NCBI RefSeq assembly: GCF_026130165.1
Contig: NZ_JAIHOM010000011.1
Location: forward strand, 1 to 64,000
Source: Spirulina subsalsa FACHB-351
GTDB lineage: Bacteria > Cyanobacteriota > Cyanobacteriia > Cyanobacteriales > Spirulinaceae
Direction: 5' to 3'
DNA length: 64,000 nucleotides
Shown piece by piece: positions 56,167 through 64,000 of the stretch. Numbering within the stretch: the first letter of the stretch is position 1; every line of letters starts with the position of its first letter. Made by a program: the position numbers and the translations under genes. Below the pieces are notes generated by a model, which saw only the letters and a program-made list of their open reading frames with translations, did not search any database and was not told where the DNA came from.

Positions 56167-57030
56167 AAAGCGTCTACTTTCGTCACAGCAAATATCCCCG
56201 TTAACGACACAGCAAGTTAGGGGTGTTTTCACCCATGGTCTCTGGTTCTTTAAGGGTTAAGTCAAAATTTTTGGGTAGTCAAATCCTCCACTTTTGGGCC
56301 AACGTTCTGCTGCCTTAGTCTGTGATCATGAATCCATCATCAGGGGGTGATCCTCAAAAGTTGTTGAAGTTAATCGGAAACGCGGAAACCCTAAACACAG
56401 GAGTCACAAGAACACGCTTAGACGAACACAAGTGATCCAAATGATCGGTTACGGGTTGTTTCATGGGGTCATTCATTGCTATTGTCTTTAGACCTCTTCT
56501 CGCTGAGATGCTTCAGTTAGATGGTTGATCCGAGTTTAGTGTTTTCAATGCCCCTCCTGTCTGTGTCCTCTTCTATCTTCTCACTTCTCTTGCCTATCGG
56601 GGGGATGTGCTTAGTTTTTTTTAAACAACTCGTAAAATTTTGATGGAATGCAATATTTGTTTTTAAAACGTAATCTTTTGCGATAAGTCTTAAAATTTCT
56701 CTTAGATATCCCTAGGGACTTTAGCACTGTATCTAGGGCATTTCAGGCTTTTTGGGTTTTAGGCTCAGTTGGCTATTTTACGAATATATTAAAATGTTTA
56801 TGTTTCTTTATTTTGGGGCGACCTCAGTTTTTCAGTCTGGCTATTGATCGAGAATGAGCAACAATTGTTCTGGGGTTTAAGCTATAATAGGATTATGGGT
56901 TTTTGTGACTATCAAAATATTAAGAAAAGTTTAAGAAAGTCCTAGAGGTTAAACAATAAAACAGTTGCTAAATTGAGGTTAGGAAAAGGTTAAAATCCAA
57001 GGTAAATCAAACAATCAAACTAGGGATAGT
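56167..57030. other. Long divergent intergenic region of nifJ
   Basis: About 865 bp free of recognisable genes, becoming AT-rich past 56600. It must hold the nifJ promoter and that of the FAD oxidoreductase. A TATAAT hexamer is at 56883-56888, without a well-spaced -35 partner. Three AGGTTA repeats (56946, 56980, 56990) precede the rightward gene. I see no tRNA or terminator. Confidence 0.4.
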
Positions 57031-58050
57031 ATGGAGCAAATTCTAGTCATTGGGGCCGGACTAGCGGGATTAAGCTGTGCCAAGTCCTTACAAAAGGCCG
57101 GGCATTCGGTTTTAATTGTGGAAAAATCCCGAGGGGTAGGGGGAAGAGTGGCCACGAAACGGCTTTATAATACCTGTGTGGATCAAGGTTTACCGGCCCT
57201 GGAACCCCAAGGGGAATGCACAGATCAACTGTTGGCGGATTTGATGTCGGCTCGTTCTTTGCAACTATGGACAGATATCACCCACCAATGGCAAGAGAAT
57301 TATAGTTTGCTTCCCCGCTCAATGGGCAAGCAATACAGCTTACCCGATGGGGTGAATGCGATCGCCAAACATCTCGCCCAAGACCTCAAAATCCTACGCC
57401 AGCAACGAGTTGAGCAGATTCACTATGCCCATGATAACTGGGAGATTACCTGTCAGATGGCAGAAGGTGAACTGACGCAATACCAAGGCAAGGCGTTAGT
57501 ATTAGCGGTTCCTGCTCCCCAAGCCATTCCCCTTGTCGCTCCCCTCAAGCTCCCTTCTCTCCTCACCCCCCTAGAATCCATCGAATTTGACCCCTGTATC
57601 AGCCTGATGGTGGGATATACCCCCACCCCCCAATGGGAAGCACTCCCTTGGCAAATCCTCACTCTCCCCCAAAGCACCACCCTTCAGAAAATTTTCTACG
57701 ACAGTCGCAAGCGCAGCCATCCTGAACAAGTGGTTTTCGTCCTCCACAGTCATCCCGACTTTGCCCGTCATTATATCGACTCCGACAACTTGGAAACCGT
57801 CGCCCGAACACTTCTCCGGGCCGCACAGGAAACGTTAGATTTGCCCTTTGACTCCCCCCAATGGCAACAAATTCACCGTTGGCGCTATGCCCGACCTAGT
57901 AATAATTTAGGTTCAGCCTATCTCTCGACGGCTGAACCATTGCCTTTGATTTGTTGTGGTGATTGGTGTTTAGGCAACAGTGCAGAGGCGGCCCTGCTCT
58001 CAGGCTATGGTGCCGCTCAGTGGCTCAACACTCGACCCCAATTAGACTAA
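57031..58050 (+). CDS. FAD-dependent oxidoreductase, renalase-like
   Basis: 339 aa. ILVIGAGLAGLSCAKSLQKA and VLIVEKSRGVGGRVATKR form the dinucleotide-binding Rossmann motif with the GGR sequence of amine-oxidase type flavoproteins. The C-terminal NNLGSAYLSTAEPLPLICCG with GDWCLGNSAEAALLSGYGAA closes the FAD site. The closest group I recognise is the renalase-like one; substrate unknown. It overlaps the convergent GNAT gene by 9 nt. Confidence 0.82.
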   Translation: MEQILVIGAGLAGLSCAKSLQKAGHSVLIVEKSRGVGGRVATKRLYNTCVDQGLPALEPQGECTDQLLADLMSARSLQLWTDITHQWQENYSLLPRSMGKQYSLPDGVNAIAKHLAQDLKILRQQRVEQIHYAHDNWEITCQMAEGELTQYQGKALVLAVPAPQAIPLVAPLKLPSLLTPLESIEFDPCISLMVGYTPTPQWEALPWQILTLPQSTTLQKIFYDSRKRSHPEQVVFVLHSHPDFARHYIDSDNLETVARTLLRAAQETLDLPFDSPQWQQIHRWRYARPSNNLGSAYLSTAEPLPLICCGDWCLGNSAEAALLSGYGAAQWLNTRPQLD

Positions 58051-59160
58051 CGTCTTCTCATAAATTCGATAGCGCTTACAAATCTTTGCCCCAGCTGCCT
58101 CAACTAAACGCCGAGAGGGTAAATTATCCTCCCAAATATAAGACAACTCAGCCCGTTGATAGCATTTTTGACTCCCTTTCCCCTTTTGCATCACCCAATG
58201 AATTAACCCCAACGGCACCATCTTCCGGCGATATTCCGGCAACGCACAAATCACCAAAACTCGCACCTGATTAATTTGCCGACGATACCACAAAAACTTA
58301 AGAATTCCCCAAATATTTAACTTACCATTGACCCGTTTAAAAGCAATATTCAAATCCGGTAAAGCCATCAAAAACCCGATCATCTTCCCATTATCCTCCG
58401 CAATCGGAAAAATATCCGGATCCACCACTTGTTTTAAATCCTCAGCCTCCGCTAAAAACTCCTCCTCACTCCTTGCGCTAGAACTCCAATTGCGCTCAAA
58501 AGCGGTTGTAAAAAGTTGATACAAATTGCGACAATCCTCCTCAAATCCTTCCCCTTTCGTGCGAATTGGGCGAAAAGTAATCCCCGACTGACAAGCAATC
58601 CGATAACCCTTTTCAAACTTAGGATCAAGTGCCATCTCTCGCGTAAAATCATAAGCATAGGCATCCTTTGCCTTTTGCCATCCCGCCTGTTCCATAAATT
58701 GGGGATAATAGGGCGGATTATAGGGCATCATCACCATCGGAGGACTATCAAACCCTTCCGTTAACATCAGACAATTATTATGGGTAGATAAATCAATAGG
58801 CCCCCGTGCCACCGTCATTCCCTGTTCTTTTAACCATTGACAAGCTGCCTCTAATAACGCCTCCGCAACGGCTAAATCTTCGATGACCTCAAAAAAGCCA
58901 AATAACCCCACAGACTGCCCTTCTCGCTCAATTAAACTCTGATTCACGGCGGCTACAATACGCCCTACAGCCTGTTCATTTTGCCAAGCCAAAAAAGCTT
59001 GAAATTTGCCATATTGACAAAAAGGATTATCCGGACTCAGGGATTTTTTAATGCTACTTTGTAACGGTTGTACCCAGTTTGGATCATTTTTGTAAATGTG
59101 CATTGGAACTTGAATAAACTGTTCAAATTCTGCTTCAGTTGAGATGGATTTGATTTCCAT
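58042..59160 (-). CDS. Two-domain GNAT-like protein
   Basis: 372 aa. Two acyltransferase-fold halves: NDPNWVQPLQSSIKKSLSPD with AFLAWQNEQAVGRIVAAVNQ, and a second with IGFLMALPDLNIAFKRVNGK and RVLVICALPEYRRKMVPLGL (acetyl-CoA pyrophosphate loop-like). AELSYIWEDNLPSRRLVEAA is typical of GNAT C-termini. Family annotated as N-acetyltransferase/YghO-like; substrate unknown. It ends overlapping the FAD oxidoreductase 3' end. Confidence 0.75.
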   Translation of the reverse strand: MEIKSISTEAEFEQFIQVPMHIYKNDPNWVQPLQSSIKKSLSPDNPFCQYGKFQAFLAWQNEQAVGRIVAAVNQSLIEREGQSVGLFGFFEVIEDLAVAEALLEAACQWLKEQGMTVARGPIDLSTHNNCLMLTEGFDSPPMVMMPYNPPYYPQFMEQAGWQKAKDAYAYDFTREMALDPKFEKGYRIACQSGITFRPIRTKGEGFEEDCRNLYQLFTTAFERNWSSSARSEEEFLAEAEDLKQVVDPDIFPIAEDNGKMIGFLMALPDLNIAFKRVNGKLNIWGILKFLWYRRQINQVRVLVICALPEYRRKMVPLGLIHWVMQKGKGSQKCYQRAELSYIWEDNLPSRRLVEAAGAKICKRYRIYEKTLV

Positions 59161-59349
59161 TTTTTTTCGTCTTCCTGAGAAACGAACAAGTGATGAGCTA
59201 GTAATAGGCAGCAGGGCATCAGACCCATCCCCCTAATCTAGATGATAAACTAGAAATATCCCCTCCCTCTCCAATTTCCCTTGAGGGATGGAACACCCGC
59301 CACCTGCCGACTATCTCAAATCACTCATTCCTCTCTTACCCGTTAAGCC

Positions 59350-59934
59350 ATGATTGCCTTAAGCGACAAACACAAACTCACACCGGAAGAGTACCTAGCT
59401 TTGGAAGAAAACAGCCTGATTAAACATGAGTATAGGGATGGGGAAGTTTATGCAATGGCTGGGACAACGGATAACCATAACACCATTGCAGGAAATTTAT
59501 ACACGCTTATCCGTAGTCATCTGAGGGGGACAGATTGCCGAGTTTATTTTGCAGATATTAAAGCGAAAATTGAGGCAAAGAATTGTTTTTATTACCCTGA
59601 TTTATTAGTGACTTGTGATACAAGAGATCGAGCGACGGCAACTTATAAATCTTTTCCCAATCTGATTATTGAGGTTTTATCAGAGAGTACGGAGGGATTT
59701 GACCGAGGGGATAAGTTCAATGATTATCAAACTCTAGCCAGCCTTGAGGAATATGTTGTGGTTAGTAGTACCCATCAACGAGTTGAAATATTTCGTCGAA
59801 AACCTTCCCATTGGCAGTATGAAGCTTATACTTTAGAGCGACCGAATTTTAGGTTAGAATCCATTGCTTTAGATGTGGGCATTCCAGATATTTATGAAGA
59901 TGTTGTTATCGAGAGGATGAGTAACTCTAATTAA
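59350..59934 (+). CDS. Uma2 family (DUF820) endonuclease-fold protein, copy 1
   Basis: 194 aa. PD-(D/E)xK-like fold: YYPDLLVTCDTRDRATATYK and FPNLIIEVLSESTEGFDRGD give the Asp and Glu-Val-Leu-Ser of the Uma2/DUF820 family; EEYLALEENSLIKHEYRDGE is its usual opening. These are abundant in cyanobacteria and of uncertain function. Start TAAGCCATG is duplicated ahead of copy 2. Only 3 nt separate the copies. Confidence 0.9.
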   Translation: MIALSDKHKLTPEEYLALEENSLIKHEYRDGEVYAMAGTTDNHNTIAGNLYTLIRSHLRGTDCRVYFADIKAKIEAKNCFYYPDLLVTCDTRDRATATYKSFPNLIIEVLSESTEGFDRGDKFNDYQTLASLEEYVVVSSTHQRVEIFRRKPSHWQYEAYTLERPNFRLESIALDVGIPDIYEDVVIERMSNSN

Positions 59935-59937
59935 GCC

Positions 59938-60531
59938 ATGATTGCCTTAAGCGACAAACACAAACTCACACCGGAAGAGTACCTAGCTTTTGAAGAAAAC
60001 AGCCTGATTAAACATGAATATAGGGATGGGGATGTTTATGCAATGGCTGGGACAACGGATAACCATAACACCATTGCCCTCAATCTAGCGACTCTTATCC
60101 GTAGTCATCTGAGGGGGACAGATTGCCGAGTTTATTTTGCAGATATTAAAGCGAAAATTGAGGCAAAGAATTGTTTTTATTATCCTGATTTATTAGTGAC
60201 TTGTGATACAAGAGATCGAGCGACGGCAACTTATAAATCTTTTCCCAATCTGATTATTGAGGTTTTATCAGAGAGTACGGAGGGATTTGACCGAGGGGAT
60301 AAGTTCAATGATTATCAAACTCTAGCCAGCCTTGAGGAATATGTTGTGGTGAGTAGTACCCATCAACGGGTTGAAATATTTCGTCGAAAACCTTCCCATT
60401 GGCAGTATGAAGCTTATACTTTAGAGCGACCGAATTTTAGGTTAGAATCCATTGCTTTAGAGGTGAGTATTTCAGATGTGTATGAAGATGTTGTTGTCGA
60501 GAGAATGAGTAACTTTAACCCTGAAAAATAG
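59938..60531 (+). CDS. Uma2 family protein, tandem duplicate
   Basis: 197 aa, nearly identical to copy 1 for about 185 residues; the unit is 588 bp. Differences include ALEENS to AFEENS, GEVYAM to GDVYAM, and GNLYTL to LNLATL, with a diverged last 15 residues. Catalytic-type residues are kept in both. The duplication is recent because synonymous sites are also mostly unchanged. Confidence 0.9.
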   Translation: MIALSDKHKLTPEEYLAFEENSLIKHEYRDGDVYAMAGTTDNHNTIALNLATLIRSHLRGTDCRVYFADIKAKIEAKNCFYYPDLLVTCDTRDRATATYKSFPNLIIEVLSESTEGFDRGDKFNDYQTLASLEEYVVVSSTHQRVEIFRRKPSHWQYEAYTLERPNFRLESIALEVSISDVYEDVVVERMSNFNPEK

Positions 60532-60595
60532 GGCATACTAACATTAATATGGGGCGAGTTTTTAACAAAAAAATTGTTAATTTCCCACCTCTCCT

Positions 60596-63500
60596 TTACC
60601 AAGGATTCCCAATAAAAGTAAAGGAACTCCAATAGTAAGGATGGGAAAAAATGCGATCGCCCATTTGTTTCAATTCCGGCGGTAAGGCATAACGGCCGTG
60701 AGGTGTCACCAACGCGCCATTCTCAAAACGCACCTCACCCCGTAATAAACTCAGTTGACTCGCCCGCAACGCTTCCGCTTTAATCGGCGCACTTCTTAGG
60801 GTACCGTAAAATTGGGTCATGAGGGCTAAAGTTCCCCCATCACTCACATACCACAAACTCCCTAACGCCGACCGCACCCCAGATAAGGCCGCTAAACCTG
60901 CAAAACCTAATTCTGCCCCTTCATCCCCCAAAGCCGTGCGACAAGAACTCAACACCAACAACTCCACCGGAGGATGATTTAATTGTAATTCCCGAATCCG
61001 ATCTAACGTGATTAATTGATCCCAAAATTGAATATAGGAATTTTGGGGTAAACCGGGCTGAAAGTCCCCGTGAGTAGCGAGGTGGAGGATTTGATACGGT
61101 TGACGACTACGGGCTAACTTGAACTGAGCAAGGGTGAATTGTTCATTTAAGTACACATCCCCCCGGGGGAGTTGTTGGGCAATGGTAGCTAATTCCAGAG
61201 GAACACCGGGCAAGTTAGCCTTATTGTCAAACTCGGCCGCTCCCATAGCTAAGATGCTAGCGTTGCGGACACTGCGATAACGAGTATCAGTCAGAAAGAA
61301 GCTGGGCATGAGTCCCACACTGTATTCTTCAATGATAAAGCGATCGCCATCATGGAGCGCCGCAAATGGTAAAGACCGCAGACCCGTATCCACAATAAAC
61401 GATAAATTCTCAATCTGCCGCTCATCCAAATCCCCCTTAAGCGGACGAATTAACCACTCATAGAGTTGTTGCGCCGGAGCTAACACCGCCTCCCCCCGCA
61501 GAGGAGTTGTTACCCGACGCTGCAATTGTTGCACCATCCCCAACACCCGTTCCCTTGTCGCCCCCGGTACCCGACGACGAACAATCTCCCCACTTTGAGT
61601 CACTAACACCAACTCCAACTCATCAGTCGGGCGAGGATTCGTCATCGGCGTAATAAACTGTTCCCGATTAGCATTAAAAGCCAAATCATTGAACTGCCAG
61701 AGAATCCTTGACTCTTCCGGTTCCTCCGTGGACTGAAAAAAAGCGTAAATTAAAGCCGGTTTAACCCCCGTCAGATTATCAATCTGGGTTAAAGTGCGTT
61801 GCATCTCATAGAGTGTCACCGGACGCTGAGGAACATCCACCGCCCCAAAATAGTTCAAAAAAGCCGAACTCGAACGCTCTTCCAAATGCTGCACCAACTC
61901 AGACATCAGCGATAGAGGCATTCTGCGCAAAGAATCCCAAGGAGGGCCACTCACTAAGCGCCGAATCGCTTCCCCACGACTGAGGGAAATTAGATCATCA
62001 GTCCCTGTATTGATGGGAGACTCCACAGACAGCATCACCGGAGACAAAACAGGCCAATACACCGAGAAATCTGGCGAGGGAGGAGGAGGTTCTTCCCGAG
62101 GAGGAATGACAGGAGGAGGTTCTTCCAGAGGAGGAGGCGGAAGAACAACAGGGGGAGGCGGTTGAGGAATAGTCAAAGTAACAGTAGCCTGATTGTTAGC
62201 TAAATTAGAATCCTCCCCCAACAACATTAGATTCTCCGAAGTTTGGGAGAGAGTCGTTCCCGCAAAGTTAGGATTGAGACGACTGGTCAAGGTTAAAGTC
62301 GCACTACCACCGGGAGCAAGTGTTCCCACCGTCCAGAGTCCCGTCACCGGATTATAAGCCCCCATTGAAGGAGTCGCACTGAGAAACTCTAAATCCGGCA
62401 GTAACAAGCTAGTCAGTGTCACCCCCGCCACATCATCGCCCCCATTGTGGGTTAATGTCACCGTAAAAGTCACAGTATCATTAGGCTGTGGGGTAGGATT
62501 ACTCACCGTCTTAGACACCGCCAAATCCGCCGTAACCTCCACTGCCCCAATATCCGGCACCCCGCGATTATTCCCCCGTTGGTCTGTAGCCACTCCAGCA
62601 TTGGTCCCGGCCTGAATCACCGGACTGGTAGGTAAGGGAACATGGGTGCGCGTCGTGCCGCCATAATTCCCTAGGGGTTTAAGTTGGGGACTTAAGGGAG
62701 TCGCAGGAGTTCCCACCAAGGTACTCACCGTAAAGCCATTGGTCCCATTACTAATCCCAATCAGGTTACTTCCCCCATCATTAAACGTCCCCACCACATC
62801 AGACCGAGCCGCATTGATAGTATTAATATTCTCAGCCACAATACTATTGCGCAGGGTAGTCGTGCCGCCATTATTGGTAATGCCACCGGAGCCCAGTCCT
62901 AATAAATCAGTCGAGCGGTTTTGGGTGATAGTGCTATGGGTGAGGGATACAGTCCCCGCATTATTAAACAATCCCCCCCCATTAACGCTAGTGTTGTTAC
63001 TAATCGTCGTGTTCGTGACCGTAACAGTTTGATTGGTGTTATAAATTGCTCCCCCCGCCACTAAACTGGTGTTGTTATCGAGGGTGCTGTTATTCACCGT
63101 GAGATTACCGCCATTATTGAAGATCGCTCCCCCTTGGTTCAGGGCTTGATTATTGGTTAGGGTGCTGTTATTCACCGTCAAGTTGCCATAATTGATAATC
63201 GCCCCCCCAGACCCTGCATTTCCGATCCCAGTGGCCGCTCCATTGCGCAAAGTCAAGTTATTGAGAGTTAAAGTCGCCCCTGTATCCACATAAAACAGGC
63301 GAAAATCCAGCAGGGAATTCCGTTCAAGAATGGAGTTAAATCCCTGAATGGTTAAACTGCCATTGTTTTGAACGGTCGGTAAACCGTTCGCCCCATCAAA
63401 TAAATTTGTATTGTTAATCAGGGTTAGGGAAAAGGTGGTATTGGGGGTTAAGTTGATGGTGGTATCTTGACCATTCGTGTTGGCCGTATTAATGGCGGCA

Positions 63501-64000
63501 ATCAATTCAGCCACATTACTAGCCGTCAAAACTTCTAATTTGCCCCGATAATCCACCGTCAGAGCGGGATTAAAGGGCAATTGAGCCGTAATGATACCGA
63601 TTTGTTTTTCTAGAGTCCAATTTCCCCCTAAATCAGCGTTTCCGATGGCCGTGGTGGACGCGGCGACACTGGCTCCGGTTTCTTCGGCCAATACCCCTAA
63701 CAACAGATCCCCCGCCAATCCTAAGCCCGTAAAGCAACTATAAAGCAAAATCTGAGCATCGGGAGACAGGGACTTTGACCAGGCCGCTAACTGAGAACGA
63801 TATTGATCAATATTCTCATGGGTCACATAGGCATGACCCAACCAAAAATAACCCTCATTCCCCTCGGCTAAGATATGCAATTCATCCACCCCCGACACCT
63901 CCGCCAAGGTGTTGGTAATCTTAGCCATGCCATCCTCTTGGGGTGTCACCACAACCGTAGTATTGCCCGGTTTACCGTTATAGAGCAAGGTTTCATAGTC
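60596..64000 (-). CDS. DUF4347/beta-helix/DUF11/CHAT protein (partial)
   Basis: At least 1134 aa; the frame is open at the right window edge, so the true start is outside. In order: DUF4347 (DELHILAEGNEGYFWLGHAY, ILLYSCFTGLGLAGD), a Asn/Thr-rich parallel beta-helix (NYGNLTVNNSTLTNNQALNQ, NTTISNNTSVNGGGLFN and others), a DUF11 domain (VSNPTPQPNDTVTFTVTLTH), a Pro linker (PPPPVVLPPPPLEEPPPVIP), and a C-terminal CHAT peptidase domain: His in LHLATHGDFQP and Cys in LVLSSCRTALGD. It looks like an exported, surface-associated protein with a cysteine protease that may process itself or partners. No partner protease substrate is evident beside it. Confidence 0.88.
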   Translation of the reverse strand, partial: DYETLLYNGKPGNTTVVVTPQEDGMAKITNTLAEVSGVDELHILAEGNEGYFWLGHAYVTHENIDQYRSQLAAWSKSLSPDAQILLYSCFTGLGLAGDLLLGVLAEETGASVAASTTAIGNADLGGNWTLEKQIGIITAQLPFNPALTVDYRGKLEVLTASNVAELIAAINTANTNGQDTTINLTPNTTFSLTLINNTNLFDGANGLPTVQNNGSLTIQGFNSILERNSLLDFRLFYVDTGATLTLNNLTLRNGAATGIGNAGSGGAIINYGNLTVNNSTLTNNQALNQGGAIFNNGGNLTVNNSTLDNNTSLVAGGAIYNTNQTVTVTNTTISNNTSVNGGGLFNNAGTVSLTHSTITQNRSTDLLGLGSGGITNNGGTTTLRNSIVAENINTINAARSDVVGTFNDGGSNLIGISNGTNGFTVSTLVGTPATPLSPQLKPLGNYGGTTRTHVPLPTSPVIQAGTNAGVATDQRGNNRGVPDIGAVEVTADLAVSKTVSNPTPQPNDTVTFTVTLTHNGGDDVAGVTLTSLLLPDLEFLSATPSMGAYNPVTGLWTVGTLAPGGSATLTLTSRLNPNFAGTTLSQTSENLMLLGEDSNLANNQATVTLTIPQPPPPVVLPPPPLEEPPPVIPPREEPPPPSPDFSVYWPVLSPVMLSVESPINTGTDDLISLSRGEAIRRLVSGPPWDSLRRMPLSLMSELVQHLEERSSSAFLNYFGAVDVPQRPVTLYEMQRTLTQIDNLTGVKPALIYAFFQSTEEPEESRILWQFNDLAFNANREQFITPMTNPRPTDELELVLVTQSGEIVRRRVPGATRERVLGMVQQLQRRVTTPLRGEAVLAPAQQLYEWLIRPLKGDLDERQIENLSFIVDTGLRSLPFAALHDGDRFIIEEYSVGLMPSFFLTDTRYRSVRNASILAMGAAEFDNKANLPGVPLELATIAQQLPRGDVYLNEQFTLAQFKLARSRQPYQILHLATHGDFQPGLPQNSYIQFWDQLITLDRIRELQLNHPPVELLVLSSCRTALGDEGAELGFAGLAALSGVRSALGSLWYVSDGGTLALMTQFYGTLRSAPIKAEALRASQLSLLRGEVRFENGALVTPHGRYALPPELKQMGDRIFSHPYYWSSFTFIGNPW

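Noticed and set aside
59350-60531. Uma2 pair as CRISPR-associated nucleases
   Set aside because: They are 43 kb from the array, and Uma2 proteins are common throughout cyanobacterial genomes; no link beyond the fold.

Overview
The window comes from a cyanobacterial chromosome. The palindrome GCGATCGC (HIP1) and its GCGATCG core recur throughout. The gene content is cyanobacterial: bidirectional hoxEFUYH hydrogenase, a group 3 SigF-type sigma factor, class III PHA synthase, DUF760 and YggT proteins, Uma2 proteins and a CHAT-domain exoprotein. Intergenic DNA is loaded with short repeats of the kind seen in filamentous cyanobacteria (TTGATAA/TTGACAA runs, GGGAGCAGGG runs, GTAGGTTGGGT hairpins, CCCCCTTCCAAAGGGGG hairpins). 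Three exopolysaccharide genes resembling hormogonium polysaccharide genes hint at a filamentous host; that is inference.

Layout. 1-0.5 kb: the N-terminal end of a TnpB gene cut by the window edge, an IS605-like hairpin and a gene fragment. 0.5-13.7 kb: two TerD proteins, lpxD, a pentapeptide/membrane protein, an MBL hydrolase, aroC, a Cache/HAMP-type nucleotide cyclase, gshB, rfbB, pheS and a PerR-like Fur protein. 13.9-15.6 kb: bioB-bioY. 15.6-16.8 kb: a CRISPR array (13 identical 37-nt repeats, 12 spacers, no cas genes in the window) with a leader-like region on its right. 16.9-23.1 kb: hoxE-hoxF-(Acg-like nitroreductase)-hoxU-hoxY-hoxH on the minus strand, ending in a clear terminator. 23-44 kb: mostly housekeeping and conserved hypothetical genes (an SH3/peptidoglycan-binding protein, three polysaccharide genes, cobU, sigF, hemB, HU, a DUF697-type GTPase, an M48-like protein that has lost its zinc ligands, a TPR protein). 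43.8-48.7 kb: a complete phaA-phaB-phaE-phaC cluster on one strand. 49.1-50.7 kb: an AT-rich type II restriction-modification cassette with controller protein and operator-like palindromes. 50.9-56.1 kb: a dihydroorotate-dehydrogenase-like gene and nifJ, separated by a 60-bp tandem repeat. 57-64 kb: an FAD oxidoreductase, a GNAT protein, a tandemly duplicated Uma2 pair and a DUF4347/beta-helix/DUF11/CHAT protein running off the right edge.

How it fits together. Hox, NifJ and the PHA cluster together describe fermentative and storage metabolism: pyruvate oxidation to acetyl-CoA, redox exchange with H2, and acetyl-CoA condensation to polyhydroxybutyrate. The observation I rate highest is a solitary 25-nt sequence at 3318-3342 that matches the 3' half of the CRISPR repeat at 24 of 25 positions. 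Its only mismatch falls in the predicted hairpin loop, and it overlaps the stop codon of the pentapeptide gene 12 kb from the array. Others are the nested hairpin ahead of nifJ, the 19-bp palindrome ahead of the TPR gene, the M48 pseudoprotease and the nitroreductase inside the hox operon. No rRNA or tRNA gene was recognised.
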